Shown one piece after another: positions 1 through 10,246 of a stretch of DNA of 14,382 nucleotides. The translations under genes and the position numbers were made by a program. The stretch spans positions 29,210-43,591 of the forward strand of contig NW_003132878.1 in assembly GCF_000003605.2 (NCBI RefSeq). The letters run 5' to 3'. Positions within the stretch are counted from its first letter, which is position 1. Every line of letters begins with the position of its first letter. This DNA comes from Saccoglossus kowalevskii. Its lineage: Eukaryota; Hemichordata; Enteropneusta; Harrimaniidae. Below the pieces are notes generated by a model. It did not search any database, had not been told where the DNA came from, and saw nothing but the letters and a program-made list of their open reading frames with translations.

Positions 1-63
1 GAGAGAGGGCGTCCTTGTATTCTGGCGTATTTCATAAAATCAAAAGTATTGTCGTGTGTGGCG

Positions 64-172
<109 letters not shown>

Positions 173-1009
173 TAACGGCACACAGCGTCAATGTTAGACA
201 TTCGCGGCAACATAATTACTTATAATGGCGGCAAAAGGTTTGGATTATGTACGAGAAATTGCTACGTTAAATCATTTTGTTTATGCTTCCGTTAACAGCA
301 TCAGTCATTAAGTTGTATAATTATAAGCATGTTTTATGCGATCAAACAGTATTTCCTATTGTATTCAGATACATCATCATTTTTCAGCAGTACAAATTCA
401 CCAATATTTGAATAAATTCCTTTTCCGCAAGTCATTATAATAATATCTATTGGATTGGTCGCACCACACATGGACCACTCAGACTTGTGAAGTCAAACAT
501 TAGTGTCAGTGTTTTCCACGCAAAACTTATGTAAATAACAATTACTGGTAATGGCAATCAATATTTCGAATTCCTTCATGTTTTCATACTTATTTATTGT
601 TTAAACCATCTTCAAGGAACCCGTAAAAGAGCGTTTATTGTTTATCAATGACCTTTACCAATCAAACCAGTAGAGGTATAGAATATATTTTTATAAACAC
701 GCAAATAGTTTATCTGATAGTCCGCCCTCTACCATCATTGACATAAATGAGATACTTCAGACGACAGGTTGCGAAATTACGGTTATCGTCACACATGTTT
801 ATTCACTACATGTGTACATATACACAATTAATAAATTCCGCTTTTTCACATACAAGATATTGTGAGTGTATGTATTAGCAGTTCTTACAAGAGACATTGC
901 ACACATCCAATGATATTCCTAACAAACGTTTTTTTTGTTTAATATTAGAAAAATGTCTGGCCAATGTATGTTATTATAAATAGGTCTCTTTTCCCGAATA
1001 TTTGAATTA

Positions 1010-1036
1010 CGAGGAACGTTCGGCACAGTTATTAGT
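1010..1036 (+). repeat. Mariner left terminal inverted repeat
   Basis: Begins directly after the TA at 1008-1009 with cgaggaacgttcggc and continues through agttattag. It pairs imperfectly with 1867-1893: cga/tgg-a/gcgttc is shared, then the match resumes at agt-at. This is the end downstream of the transposase stop, because the remnant is encoded on the minus strand. Confidence 0.85.
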
Positions 1037-1850
1037 TTTTCTCTACATATGAACCACTCAAAGTCGTTTGATGTTGCTCTGGACACCCGTTTTTGTAGAA
1101 CACACCAGGTTAGTTCTCAAACCACATCGTAACTTCGGAAATTAGGGCTGCATCACCTGGGAAACGCTTTCTATTCAAAAACAACTCCATGACTGGGAAG
1201 AGATGAAAGTCAGAGGGTACAAGGTCAGGAGAGTAAAGGGGCTGTGTGAGGATTTCATAGCCACACGCCCGTGCTTCTGATCTGGCGACATGCGAGTTGT
1301 GGACCGGAGCATTGTCCAGCATAACTTTGCTGACCGTACCCTGCCTCTTGATTTTCATAGCTTCTTCTAATTTATCAAAAGTGAAGAGTAATAAGCTCCT
1401 GTAATTGTGGTACCCTTTGCCAAAAAATCTGTCATCACTACTCTGTCCTGGTCACAGAAGACTGTGTGAACATGACCATGCCAGCGTAAGCACCCTTGCC
1501 TTCTTTGGCGGTGGTGAGTCCAAGTGCTTCCGCTGCATTGACTGGGCTTTGGTCTCTGGGTCATAGTGATGTACCCAAGTTTTATCCTGTATAATCAGTC
1601 TTTTGAATAACTTTGACTCATCTAATTGACACTTCTCCAAATTCATCCTCGAGCACTGGACGCGTTATTGCTTCTGGAAAGGTGTGAGTAACCTGGGAAA
1701 CCATATGACAGACTCCTTATGCAAATGATCATGAATGATAGTTTCCACAGACCCTGTACTAATCTTGACTTCTTGGGCTGTTTGGCGAACAGTAATTCAG
1801 CCGGTCTTTCAAAATGGCTGCCTCAACTTGATGAACATATGCCTCACAAA
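1032..1850 (-). pseudogene. Mariner transposase remnant (DD34D), N-terminally deleted, frameshifted
   Basis: A decayed cut-and-paste transposase of the mariner family, which would bind its terminal repeats and move the element into TA sites. Recognisable parts in order: the end of the second helix-turn-helix (VEAAILKDR, then VRQTAQEVKISTGSVETIIH, about 1850-1731); the linker WFPRLLTPFQKQ; the first catalytic Asp in IIQDKTWVHHYDPETKAQSM (about 1590-1540; family usual is DETW, so Glu is replaced by Lys); the second Asp in VMLDNAPVHNSHVA (about 1330-1285); and the third in YSPDLVPSDFHLFP. Thirty-four residues separate the second and third Asp, as in DD34D. A C-terminal YVEKN ends at a stop at 1032-1034. 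Lesions: the first helix-turn-helix is absent; frame breaks occur near 1790, near 1495 and near 1380; in-frame stops lie at 1665-1667 and 1110-1112. About 270 codons' worth remains of roughly 345 usual. It is not functional. Confidence 0.93.
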
Positions 1851-1866
1851 TGGCAGAAGATGAGCA

Positions 1867-1893
1867 GCGGCATTACTTATTGAACGCCCCACG
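1867..1893 (-). repeat. Mariner right terminal inverted repeat
   Basis: Read on the minus strand from 1893 it begins cgtggggcgttcaataagta, followed by the transposase remnant after only a few tens of bases. A complete mariner would have a leader and about 80 N-terminal codons here, so the internal deletion must start very close to this repeat. The outer flank is TA at 1894-1895. Confidence 0.85.
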
Positions 1894-4269
1894 TAAAAAT
1901 GCCCTAGTACCTGATCATTAGTAATCATCTCATCTATTGCCAGCAGTACTGAATGTATGAACATGTCGAGCAGCTTAACCACACACATTTGAACAAATCA
2001 GATAGCGGCTTCAAGTATGTCCATAGATGTAATATATACTTATTACATACATTGCTATTCTGTTTCGCATAGTATGAATAATTGCTACGGGCCACTAAGC
2101 AACGCCATACACATACGTTGAGATAGGTGTGCTGTACACTCTTACAATATATTACATTTTCATCAAATAGTTTTCATTGGTATTAACATTATGAATACAG
2201 AGCTAGAAGTTTAAGATTGCTTAATGTCATAAGGTGTGTTTTGTATAATACTGTAACTGCTATTCACCAGATATTTAAGCAGTATCAAAGTATGTCTCTC
2301 CAATAAATATTGTAAATGGAGACCAATACTTTGAATACTTAAAATATTACATCATTGAAGGAATGATTTTTTTCATTCGGGCAATTTTACGTGCCTAGTT
2401 CAGTTTGATGTATCGAAGATGATTTCATTGAGTTTTCAGATATATTCCTTATGATATGAATTACAAACTACATTCATTACAATTCATTGTTTTGTGAGAG
2501 GTTAGTAATAATGCTCAAAACCGCCAACTTAGGTACCGTACCTCAAGATATATTCTGTCTTTTTTACTTTGAATTCGAATCAGTATTTTAAATGTAAGAC
2601 ACAAATTATGATCTTTCTGGGAATATAGGATTTGCAGTACATATGATTTCACAAGGTGTAGTTCATTTGACAAAATATAAAATTCGATAGCTTATTTGCT
2701 AGTAAGTGCAGGAATTCTAGTTTGACATCCGAACGAAAATACACTTTATTATATATTGTTTTTGGTCAGAGTAAGGCGTTTTCAAGGAAGTGTTGAGAGC
2801 CCTTCCTCACTAGAATAACTCGTTACAATTTGTTGTTACAAGAACGCCTATTATAAACCAGTTAACCACATTACGCTGGTAAAATTGCTTCTTATTTTGG
2901 TACCATTGCGTGAAATATAACGTTAAAATACAGGACTTCAGGGTATTGAAAATAAACACAATATTACACTCGATTTTCACACAGAACTGTCAACCCTGTG
3001 TGGATTATGTTATTATTTGTTGTAGAATTGATCAAATATTTCTATATTATTCAAGATATTAAAGACATAATAATTATTAACATAGAACTTTTGTTTTTAA
3101 ATTAAGTTGCACTAAAAAAACATAGATGTGTATTGATAACTGTAAAAAAATCTGAATCGATAGAGCATAATTCGTATTTTTTGCAGCGGCTATAATGCGA
3201 TCATTGTCTGTGAGTCCTCAAGTTACAAGCAATGTATTATAATATGATGATTGCCCTTTTGCTTTTTCGATGAATGGCATTTTTAAAGTTGTGATTGTAT
3301 TGTCTTCAACGTCCGAAATCAAGCTAACACGATTATCCTTGCATATCTTACACTATTTTAAGTTATCTTATATGTGACCTCATGCTACAAAATAAATTTT
3401 ACTGGTTTACTTGGAATCTGTCTGACGTGATAAATTGCGTTGCTAAACATTCATTTATCATGCAATATACACTTTATTATTTACCTTTCAGTGAAATGTT
3501 ATTTTAGTTTGTGCCATGGAAGCGACATTTACATGTGGAAAATGTTATTTTTTCCTAATTGATCATTAATTGGTACAAACAGTTGTAACTTAGGTTGTTT
3601 GATGAACAATGTGCTTGTAATCCGGTGGTACATTTTGTCGTACAAAATGCTGTTAAGAAAAACATTCGAAGGTTATACAACAATAACGCAAATATATAAG
3701 CATATTTAACATTTTGTTAAAATATCCGCAAGCCTTATATGAACTAAATTATGGATGTAAGGATTTGCTGTAATATTCTATGTGCATATCCATAATCAAT
3801 GTTGTTGAGCAAGTCAGTGACATTAATCAACAGAAATAATACGTGTAGTGTTGATAATGTTCACTTCATGAACTTGATAAATTCTGTAAAATGTTCGACA
3901 ATTCCCGTAATAGATTGTTGAACATATGAAATTTTGAATATATATTTCATGACGTAGTAAATGACCACATATAAACTCGTCACTTCTAATGCTAAAATTA
4001 ACTGAGTTGTCAACTTGCATATAATAATTCATTTGACAATGTGGAAATAACTCGGTAATTATATATTAATTAAATTAGTTAGCTATTTAAATAGTTTGCT
4101 ATATTGATAAAGTTGAATAGTTTTGAATATAGAAAAACTTGCAAAGTATTTTAAACTTTACAACTTTTATACTGTTACTCATCCATGGGGATTCGTCATT
4201 CTATTATATAACAAGTAAACAACCGTATAGTTTCCTGTTTCACCTCCGTTAACGGTCATCATCATTATT

Positions 4270-4384
4270 AAATGTCAATTTGATTTCATTGCGATCAAAG
4301 AATATTTTGCATTGACATTTCATTTTGAAATGAATTCATTTCGTAACCAGTGCATAATCCAATAAAAAAAAATTGGATGGTTAC
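4270..4384. repeat. Cluster of three palindromes in copy B
   Basis: Three inverted repeats follow one another. First, aaatgtcaat (4270-4279) pairs with attgacattt (4311-4320), perfect 10-base arms. Second, gaaatgaattcatttc (4327-4342) is a perfect 16-base palindrome. Third, gtaacc plus atccaat (4343-4348, 4357-4363) pair with attggat plus ggttac (4372-4384) around an A-rich loop. The matching part of copies A and C does not keep them, so they belong to copy B alone. They may be the remains of a small foldback insertion, or may be chance in AT-rich DNA. Confidence 0.7.
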
Positions 4385-4867
4385 TTAGATTGAAAATTAT
4401 TCATTATAATCTAATGTTTATATGATAAATTAATTGTCTACAGTATATGAATACATTCCTTTTTGCAGTTCGTTATGATAATACCACCTGGCTGAGCAAC
4501 CGAACTACCAAACTATGTGAGGTTTAAACATTATTGTTGTTTGTTTTTGTCACAGAAGCTTTCAAAAAGATTTTCATATGTTACAGAGTGAACTATTTAC
4601 TTTAAGGGACATACCATAAAATGTCTTGTTTACCCAATACCTAATGTGTATGAATAATATTTAGTACTACATCTTATAAACAGAATATTAATAGTGGCTG
4701 TTGCATGTGCTGTAATGTGAGTGTGTCAATAACTTTAACCACGATAAGTTACAATAAATTACAATCCAGAGAGTCGCGTCAAGTATTTTCATTGATTGTA
4801 AATATACTTTATTTCTACACAATGTTTCGTTTCTTAGTGTATTGATAACCGCTAGAGATCACTAAAC

Positions 4868-4919
4868 TTCACTGTGCCGCAAATTCATTTTTTTTCACTG
4901 TGCCGCACATTCATTTTTT
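4868..4919 (+). repeat. 26-base tandem duplication
   Basis: Two adjacent 26-base units, each ttcactgtgccgc followed by a/c-attc and a T run, starting at 4868 and 4894. They differ at one base (aaattc against acattc). This looks like a recent slippage duplication inside copy B; copies A and C have no such doubling at the matching point. Confidence 0.9.
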
Positions 4920-5487
4920 TATCAAATTACATTTATTGACATTACTGATATTAACGTTATGAATTATTTTATTTTTTTACTTACAATGTAATTAGTACAT
5001 GCTTTATTATTATACCACTAATATTTCGCCGTATTATTGTGTTATGTCGCGTGTTTTCAAGTAATGTAATACCTTGCTTTTACTAAGACAATAATATATT
5101 GTATATAAACAGTATCATATACCACTTATTGAGCACAGCTCATTACTTATTATACAGGGTGATTGTGTGATCTGCATAAAGTGTCAGTTGTTGAATATGC
5201 TTAATAATAAGCTATTTATCTTTAAATATAGTGCATTTGCGAAAGGAGCAGGAATTTAAATTTGACATCCACACGTTTGTTATATACACTTAATATAAAC
5301 ACAAAGAATAGAACAGTTTTGTCATATAAGTTATATAATTGGCTTTAAAGTAACGAGTCAGACCAGGTGGTTATCAAGCAACCGTAGCGCGCTTTTTCTC
5401 CCTAGCACACGCAACAGCACTTTTTACACTTTGTTGATATAAGTGTGCCTCGATTGAATCTCATAATTATAAAACAATTATTAAATA

Positions 5488-6031
5488 CATTGCGCTGGTA
5501 AAGTTGTCAAAAACAGGACCAACAAAGGCCATAACGTTACAGTGACGACACAGCATCCCGTGAGATTTCTTAACGCGGAAGTATTCTGGGTTATTAGGAA
5601 CACAATAAATCTTGCACTCGCCTCTGCCACAGAACTGTCATCTTGTGTTTTGAAAACAACGTGTGAAATGGGTGTATGGGAACAATGCTTTTATGTGGAC
5701 ATCCAGTATGTTATCACACTTGTTATGAATCAATATATCTGGTCAGTGTGAGTGGGCACTTGGTGAACACAGATTCATACCAGGGAGGTAAGAGCCTTCT
5801 GTGTTTAAAGTTGTATTTCGTTATTCGTGTGTTTTACCTAGACTCATTCGCACAGGCCAGAAATATGCATATTATGACAGAGCAGCTAAGAACAAAGCTG
5901 AGAAGATGTGTGTACATGTATGTTCAACTGCCGACGGTACATTCAGTGCATCACAAAATGATCTAGTATATAGTTTAAATATGCAAAGTTTGAATGAAGA
6001 TGTCTCTGATACCAAAGACACTTCCCCTTAG
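5488..6031 (+). pseudogene. Coding-like stretch, possible exon remnants, family unrecognised
   Basis: I do not recognise a protein here. Three things stand out. (1) 5488-5751 is open for about 87 codons between stops and contains NVTVTTQHPVRFLNAEVFW and a Cys-spaced SSCVLKTTCEMGVWEQC; no ATG opens it. (2) 5741-5787, in the same phase as the next segment, reads GQCEWALGEHRFIPG and stops at a strong donor-like gggag/gtaaga. (3) An acceptor-like gtgttttacctag ends at 5841, after which the frame continues LIRTGQKYAYYDRAAKNKAE and runs to TAG at 6029-6031. Removing 5788-5841 would keep the frame, but the implied intron (54 bases) is very short. Another frame offers LLCGHPVCYHTC (about 5680-5720), loosely RING-like but with wrong Cys spacing. 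Copy B's counterpart has stops. It could be a decayed gene piece or chance. Confidence 0.3.
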
Positions 6032-6072
6032 TCGTTAAATGAATATTTGTGTATTGTATATTGAGGCATTGA

Positions 6073-6105
6073 TTTCTCTCTTTTCTCCCTCTCTTTCTCT
6101 CCCCT
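6073..6105 (+). repeat. Pyrimidine-rich (CT) tract
   Basis: An almost pure C/T run (tttctctcttttctccctct then ctttctctcccct) just after the stop at 6029-6031. It is simple-sequence DNA. It could act as a splice-acceptor pyrimidine tract, but no convincing AG follows at the usual distance. Confidence 0.85.
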
Positions 6106-7559
6106 GCAAATGGTTACACACTCTCTATCTTAAAAGTAAAGTCTACAAAGCGTTCCATATGAAATACTAATTGGCATGATCACGGGATTATTAGGAATGG
6201 GTCTCACGGTTAAAGCCTTGCTAAATACAACTAATTTATCAAATTCCTGAAATATATGTTTATAATCCCTCATCTAAACATGCCTAGTTGTTGGTTCAAA
6301 ACAATAGTGCAACGGTGTGTGAACAAAATGTGCGAAGATCGCTTTCATAACAATATGTTTTATATTGCGAACAGTATTTTGGTCAGGGTGTATGATATTG
6401 TAGATATCATGTCTTAATATTTACCCTCAGCTGTTAATTGTATTTGTTATTCGTGCGGTATGTATTTCACCTGACACCCGTACTAGACTGTTGATCACAT
6501 AGCAGGTTTGATGTATATTTCATGGCGTCGGTCAATGACCACATGTAAATTCATCGCTATTAATGTTATGTTTGACTGTTCATATTTATTTCAATTGAGT
6601 CAATTATTTTTGTAATGTGAAAAGAACTCTAAATCAATATATGAAAATATTTTTTTCTTGTTTGTCGTTTTCCCAGTTGTAGTAAAACGAGACATAATAC
6701 ATATAAACGTCGAACACATGTGCCCATGATATGAACTCCCCTATAAAGTTGTCTACACTGAGTTCGGAATTTTTTTGAATAGAGAAAACTGAATTGATAA
6801 CTCGTGCATTTAGTAACTTTGTTCTTTAGTTGCAAATAGAACAATCGAACCAAGGCGACGTCAAGGTACAGGATCTGTCATCAACATTATCATTATCTAA
6901 CATTTTTAGCAGTACACATTCACCAATATATGAATAAAGGTCATTATGATAATACCTCCTGTTTGATCATCCGAAATTCAAAAATATGTAAAGTTTAACA
7001 ATTATTGTATGTGTTGCTCACATGAAACGAATATGACGTACGCAATTTGTTCAACACGTGTCAGCGAGAAATGTTTAACTTAATACTCTACTATGTTTTT
7101 TCAACGTAAAAAAATTATTGACAGGGAATAATAACCTGCTTACTTCATGCATTTAAAAAACAGTATATTATTCGTAAATTATCTTAATTCTATTATCGTA
7201 CATGTGTGAATAACAAATACTGGAAATGTTAATTAATATATCGAATTTCTCTGTATTTTTAACATAGTATTGTTCAAACTAACTGTAGGAAACCCGTAAA
7301 AAATGTTTACTGTTTGTCATTTACCTTTACCAATCGAACCAGTAGAGCTATGGAATATTAAGATATGTATTGTGTATAACAGGCACATATTTGATAGTGA
7401 TCGTATAGTGCGCCCTCTATCATCATTGCTAAATGTAGTACTTGAAGAAGACATTGCACAAATCCAATGTAATTCAAATACAATATGCGCTCTTTTGATT
7501 GCATAGTAAAGAAATGCTTTCCTACGCCCCCCAAATATATTATATCAAAAGGTATCTTT

Positions 7560-7612
7560 TTCGAACAGGTGAATTAACAATAGCCTATAGTATCGATCAT
7601 TGGTATTAATCT
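7560..7612 (+). other. Paralogous unoccupied site of the mariner insertion
   Basis: The sequence ggtatctttttcgaacaggt then gaattaacaatag and cgatcattgg in copy C lines up with copy A's ggtctcttttcccgaatatt, gaatta before the mariner, then taaaaatgccctag and tgatcattag after it. A single TA (7575-7576) stands where copy A has the 884-bp element flanked by TA on each side. The site is therefore ancestral. Confidence 0.8.
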
Positions 7613-8806
7613 ATAATTTTTTAAGACTTCATCTTCAAAACGTATTGTCTTCAGTGCTGATTATATGAGTGTAAAAATAACTTTAACCACATAAATTTGA
7701 ACAAATCAGAGAAACCATTCAAGTTTATTTATTGATAGCAATTATGCACAATGATTCATCCTTTAATAACCCTGCTGCCAGGGTTTGACCGGACTCCACC
7801 CAAAGTAGCTCGCTGATTGTGTACTAAACCTTTTGGATTTCTGCACTCCCATGATGTATCATTGGAAGGAAAAGATGTATAATAATAATCGGTCGGTCGA
7901 TACTCCTTACTGTCTTCGTGCATACTTCGAGGTATCTTCGTAATAACCTTATATTATTTCCTTCATCATAGTTTGTTTCAATATGCATTGGCATTTATAA
8001 TTTTGAATACAAACAAGTATTGTGATTGAAACAGCAGTGGGAAAGTAGTCTACCTAATGTAATTAATTGATTGACGTAAATATCTTACAAAAACATGCCT
8101 ATTTTTTTATTTTCTCATAATTTGCAGCTTGGTTAAAAGTGAGTAAGTAAGATAGTTTACTAAAAAAACAAATCTTCATTTACCAAAAAAAAGAGTTGCA
8201 TGCAAGATAAACGAAACAAAATATTTCGTAAATGTATCTATCTAAAATTTGTGATTTACGGAGACAAATATGAACTGCTTTATTATATTTATTGTGTGAC
8301 TGCTGTATTATTTGAAAAGTAAAAAAAAAACGCCCTCAAAGAATGAATAACTATCATTTTGCAAGCTCTGCTTTGTGTGCAAATCAACTCATATAGAAAG
8401 TTGGTGTCCCATGCTCTCTCCCGATAATCTACATCTCCAGACACTGCAATCATTGTTTTTGTATTTTAAAGGCTCCAAAATTGGTTCTTATAGCTGAAAC
8501 AAATTCCTGTGAATTTTGATATTCAAAATGTATATACTTTAACAACGAAATGTTTTGTCGAATATAGAATACAGATTTTTGGGTACAATTTTCCTTTCAA
8601 AATGTGAGTGCAACGTTTTATGTATTTTTGCTTTGGCTTCAGATCTTGATCAAAAGTTTTGCACCCAAAGACTTATTCATAGGAGTGCTTATATCGATTA
8701 TCTGACATCTTATTTCATATTATGATTTTATTGGTATGTTTGCAAATGTTTATTAGACTGTGCATGAACTCTCTCAATGATTTGGCATTGAAACTCAGTC
8801 TATCTA

Positions 8807-8830
8807 GTATTCCCATTGAATTGGGAATAC
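8807..8830. repeat. Perfect 9-base inverted repeat
   Basis: The arms gtattccca and tgggaatac are separated by six bases (ttgaat). It could form a small hairpin on either strand. There is no T-run or gene end beside it, so it is not called a terminator. Confidence 0.85.
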
Positions 8831-9110
8831 ATTACCAATGATATTATTACAAGATAAATGATTTACTCCATTGAAAACTTACAACAATGCATATTCTCAC
8901 TGAATGAGTAACCTTTGAACACGTCACCAGTGATCAGTCAAGTAGAGACAGTCAACATATTTTATCATATTTTTTCAATTGTTGCATGATATTTTCACAC
9001 TTGACATCTGTTCATGCTAATGGAAGATTTTATACTGATGAATTAGGTTACCAAGTTTGATATAGTTTTGAATGATATTAGTAAATTTATTGTGCACATT
9101 AACAATTATT

Positions 9111-9143
9111 AACGACGACGACGATGACAACAACAACGGCGAT
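9111..9143 (+). repeat. Imperfect ACG/ACA triplet repeat
   Basis: Four ACG units, then gatgac, then caacaacaac and ggcgat. A short degenerate trinucleotide microsatellite; not in a convincing open frame. Confidence 0.9.
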
Positions 9144-9654
9144 ATATATTTGTTCCGTAATAAACCTTTTCATTTCATCTCTGATGACACGGGCAGGGTA
9201 AATACTAAATCCGCGATTGCGATATCACACTGCGAAATTTCTAGATGAAAAGTTGCGCCATGCATTGTCCGCATATCTAGTCCATTGTAGTGATATATTA
9301 TTCAGATTTCTAAGCAGGTTATTTTGTCAACTAATTATTTCATACTTGACACTTTAACAGACTTTTATTCTATGACAAAGCTATTTCTCAAAAAAAATCA
9401 AGAGATATTTCGCGCCGTAATTATCTTGTAAAAAATAAATGTGAGTTTTAATGTCCTAGCCCAAACGCACTCGATTTGACAGCAGTCCAATGAGCCGCAG
9501 TCAGTCAAAACTGAAACCCGCGAAAAATGGGAGAAACAGTTTCGGATAATAAAAACTGCAGTTAAAGCAGCTTTATTATAAATATGCACTAATAATGGCC
9601 AAACTTATTAACCACTGATATCATAGAACCCATAAATCATATTGGAAAACAAAT

Positions 9655-9935
9655 GATTTCATGTGCGAGTATAAAAATTGACAAAAACAGCTGGCATTTT
9701 GATTCCCTTCTCGCTGGAGCATTCGGGAGACATATCTTCCATTGTTATGCAAACGCACAACGAGGAATAATACTCCGACAAACATTACTGTCCCACTTGA
9801 CACGGTGACAGTTTACAAACAAGCTAATCCTTCAAGTGTCTCTGATAAGAGATTGCATAAAATTATTATCATGGTGAAACTAAATGGCCGATGTGACCAC
9901 AGTTAGACGCCTTATAAATCACAGGAAAACAGTCC
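9655..9935 (-). repeat. Inverted, degenerate fragment E of the unit
   Basis: The best part (9655-9730) matches 10771-10845 in the same orientation: gatttcatgtgcgagt, acagctgg, ttttgattc and gctggagcattcg are shared. Read on the minus strand, 9757-9721 gives gcgtttgcataacaatg, which resembles gatcgctttcataacaat of copy C (6335-6352). Its minus-strand cagctgttttt-tcaattttta with ctcgcacatg resembles copy C 6429-6462. The rest, up to 9935, is much weaker. No open frame is kept. Confidence 0.6.
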
Positions 9936-10246
9936 CTTTATTAGTTACTGATCGTGAGGTATTGGTGAAAGAATTACAAGATGCTAGATAAGTTTCGTTT
10001 AGTTCACATGAATAGCAGAGCGATTACCAAGTTCGTTAAGCAAAATTAGTATGTAGATTACCGTTTTACAATCGAAACATTTAATGTTTTTTTCTATGCT
10101 ATATCGCAGACTTCTATAGACTTCTATTAATAGTCTGAGGTTATATCGATGTTACGTTCTATCTTCGTCATTATCAAGTATAGTTTGTTATGACTACATT
10201 AATTAATTTAAACTCCAAACAAAGTGTGTAACAGGTCCAACTCTTT

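Larger units (their letters stand above)
1010..1893 (-). mobile_element. Mariner (Tc1/mariner superfamily) transposon, internally deleted and dead
   Basis: Both ends are visible. The left end reads cgaggaacgttc; the right end, read on the minus strand, is cgtggggcgttc. Each abuts a TA dinucleotide (1008-1009 and 1894-1895), the target duplication expected of this superfamily. The element is 884 bp, against about 1.3 kb for a typical full mariner. The missing part is the 5' third of the transposase, lost by internal deletion next to the right terminal repeat. The remaining transposase lies on the minus strand and has frameshifts and stops, so it cannot supply its own enzyme. The homologous unoccupied site in copy C supports these boundaries independently. 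Confidence 0.93.
286..2690 (+). repeat. Copy A of a diverged tandem unit (5'-incomplete, holds the mariner)
   Basis: This is the first of three head-to-tail copies of an old unit. Anchors shared with the other copies, in the same order, are: ccgttaac plus gcgatcaaa (286-350; B 4246-4300); gaataaattcc with cattataataat (410-446; B 4448-4484, C 6929-6956); aacccgtaaaa and ttacc-aatc-aaccagtagag (618-676; C 7290-7347); cgccctct-catcattg (722-740; C 7411-7428); ttaaccac-ttgaacaaatcaga (1975-2003; B 4733-4770, C 7683-7711). The weaker segment 2050-2330 matches copy B after 4810. The mariner at 1010-1893 is an insertion and not part of the unit. The earlier part of the unit is missing or unrecognisable left of 286. 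The end at 2690 is set by where copy B's first anchor begins; true breakpoints are not visible. Confidence 0.75.
2691..5230 (+). repeat. Copy B of the tandem unit
   Basis: The second head-to-tail copy. It opens with ggaatt-ta-tttgacatcc (2711-2730; C 5251-5270), followed by the cgctggtaaa anchor (2874-2883; C 5492-5501) and cacagaactgtca (2980-2992; C 5628-5640). Next come the block at 3890-4050 (atatttcatg-cg, atgaccacat-ta; C 6516-6620), ttttgaatatagaaaa (4121-4136; C 6773-6787), cgttatgataatacc (4471-4485; C 6942-6956), and ataactttaaccac (4729-4742; C 7678-7690). Compared with C it lacks most of the block around C 7150-7600, so it has an internal deletion. No open frame of note is kept here. 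The segment matching the coding-like stretch of copy C (about 2860-3450) contains stops. Limits are set by anchors, not by visible breakpoints. Confidence 0.75.
5231..7790 (+). repeat. Copy C of the tandem unit (most complete copy)
   Basis: The third head-to-tail copy, and the one that keeps all anchors: tttgacatcc (5261-5270), gcgctggtaaa (5491-5501), cagaactgtca (5630-5640), atatttcatggcg with atgaccacatgta (6516-6546), gtcattatgataatacc (6940-6956), aacccgtaaaa (7291-7301), cgccctct-tcatcattg (7411-7428), and aactttaaccac with ttgaacaaatcaga (7679-7711). It matches copy A after 6870 and copy B over nearly its whole length, and it holds the unoccupied mariner site. After about 7790 the match fades, so the array seems to end here. 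Part of it (6178-6370) recurs inverted at 10880-11088. Confidence 0.75.
7791..9654. other. No gene seen
   Basis: AT-rich sequence with stops in every frame and no frame worth calling. It holds an A10 run (8321-8330), a short hairpin (8807-8830), and a triplet-repeat tract (9111-9143). I found no convincing further copy of the 2.5-2.9-kb unit here. Confidence 0.8.

Noticed and set aside
3823-4032. Minus-strand frame of 69 codons in copy B
   Set aside because: It lies in a segment shared with copy C (6480-6620), where the frame is not kept.
5676-5966. Possible RING-type zinc finger (LLCGHPVCYHTC)
   Set aside because: The spacing is C-x-H-x2-C-x3-C where RING fingers use x2 in the last gap, and no first Cys pair lies upstream in frame because a stop falls just before it.
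6629-6853. Minus-strand frame of 74 codons in copy C
   Set aside because: The aligned part of copy B has no such frame, and the peptide is unrecognisable.
7303-7506. ATG-initiated frame of 67 codons in copy C
   Set aside because: The aligned part of copy A does not keep the frame, and the peptide shows no recognisable motif.
8807-8830. Hairpin as a transcription terminator
   Set aside because: There is no U-tract after it and no gene ends beside it, and the DNA looks eukaryotic.
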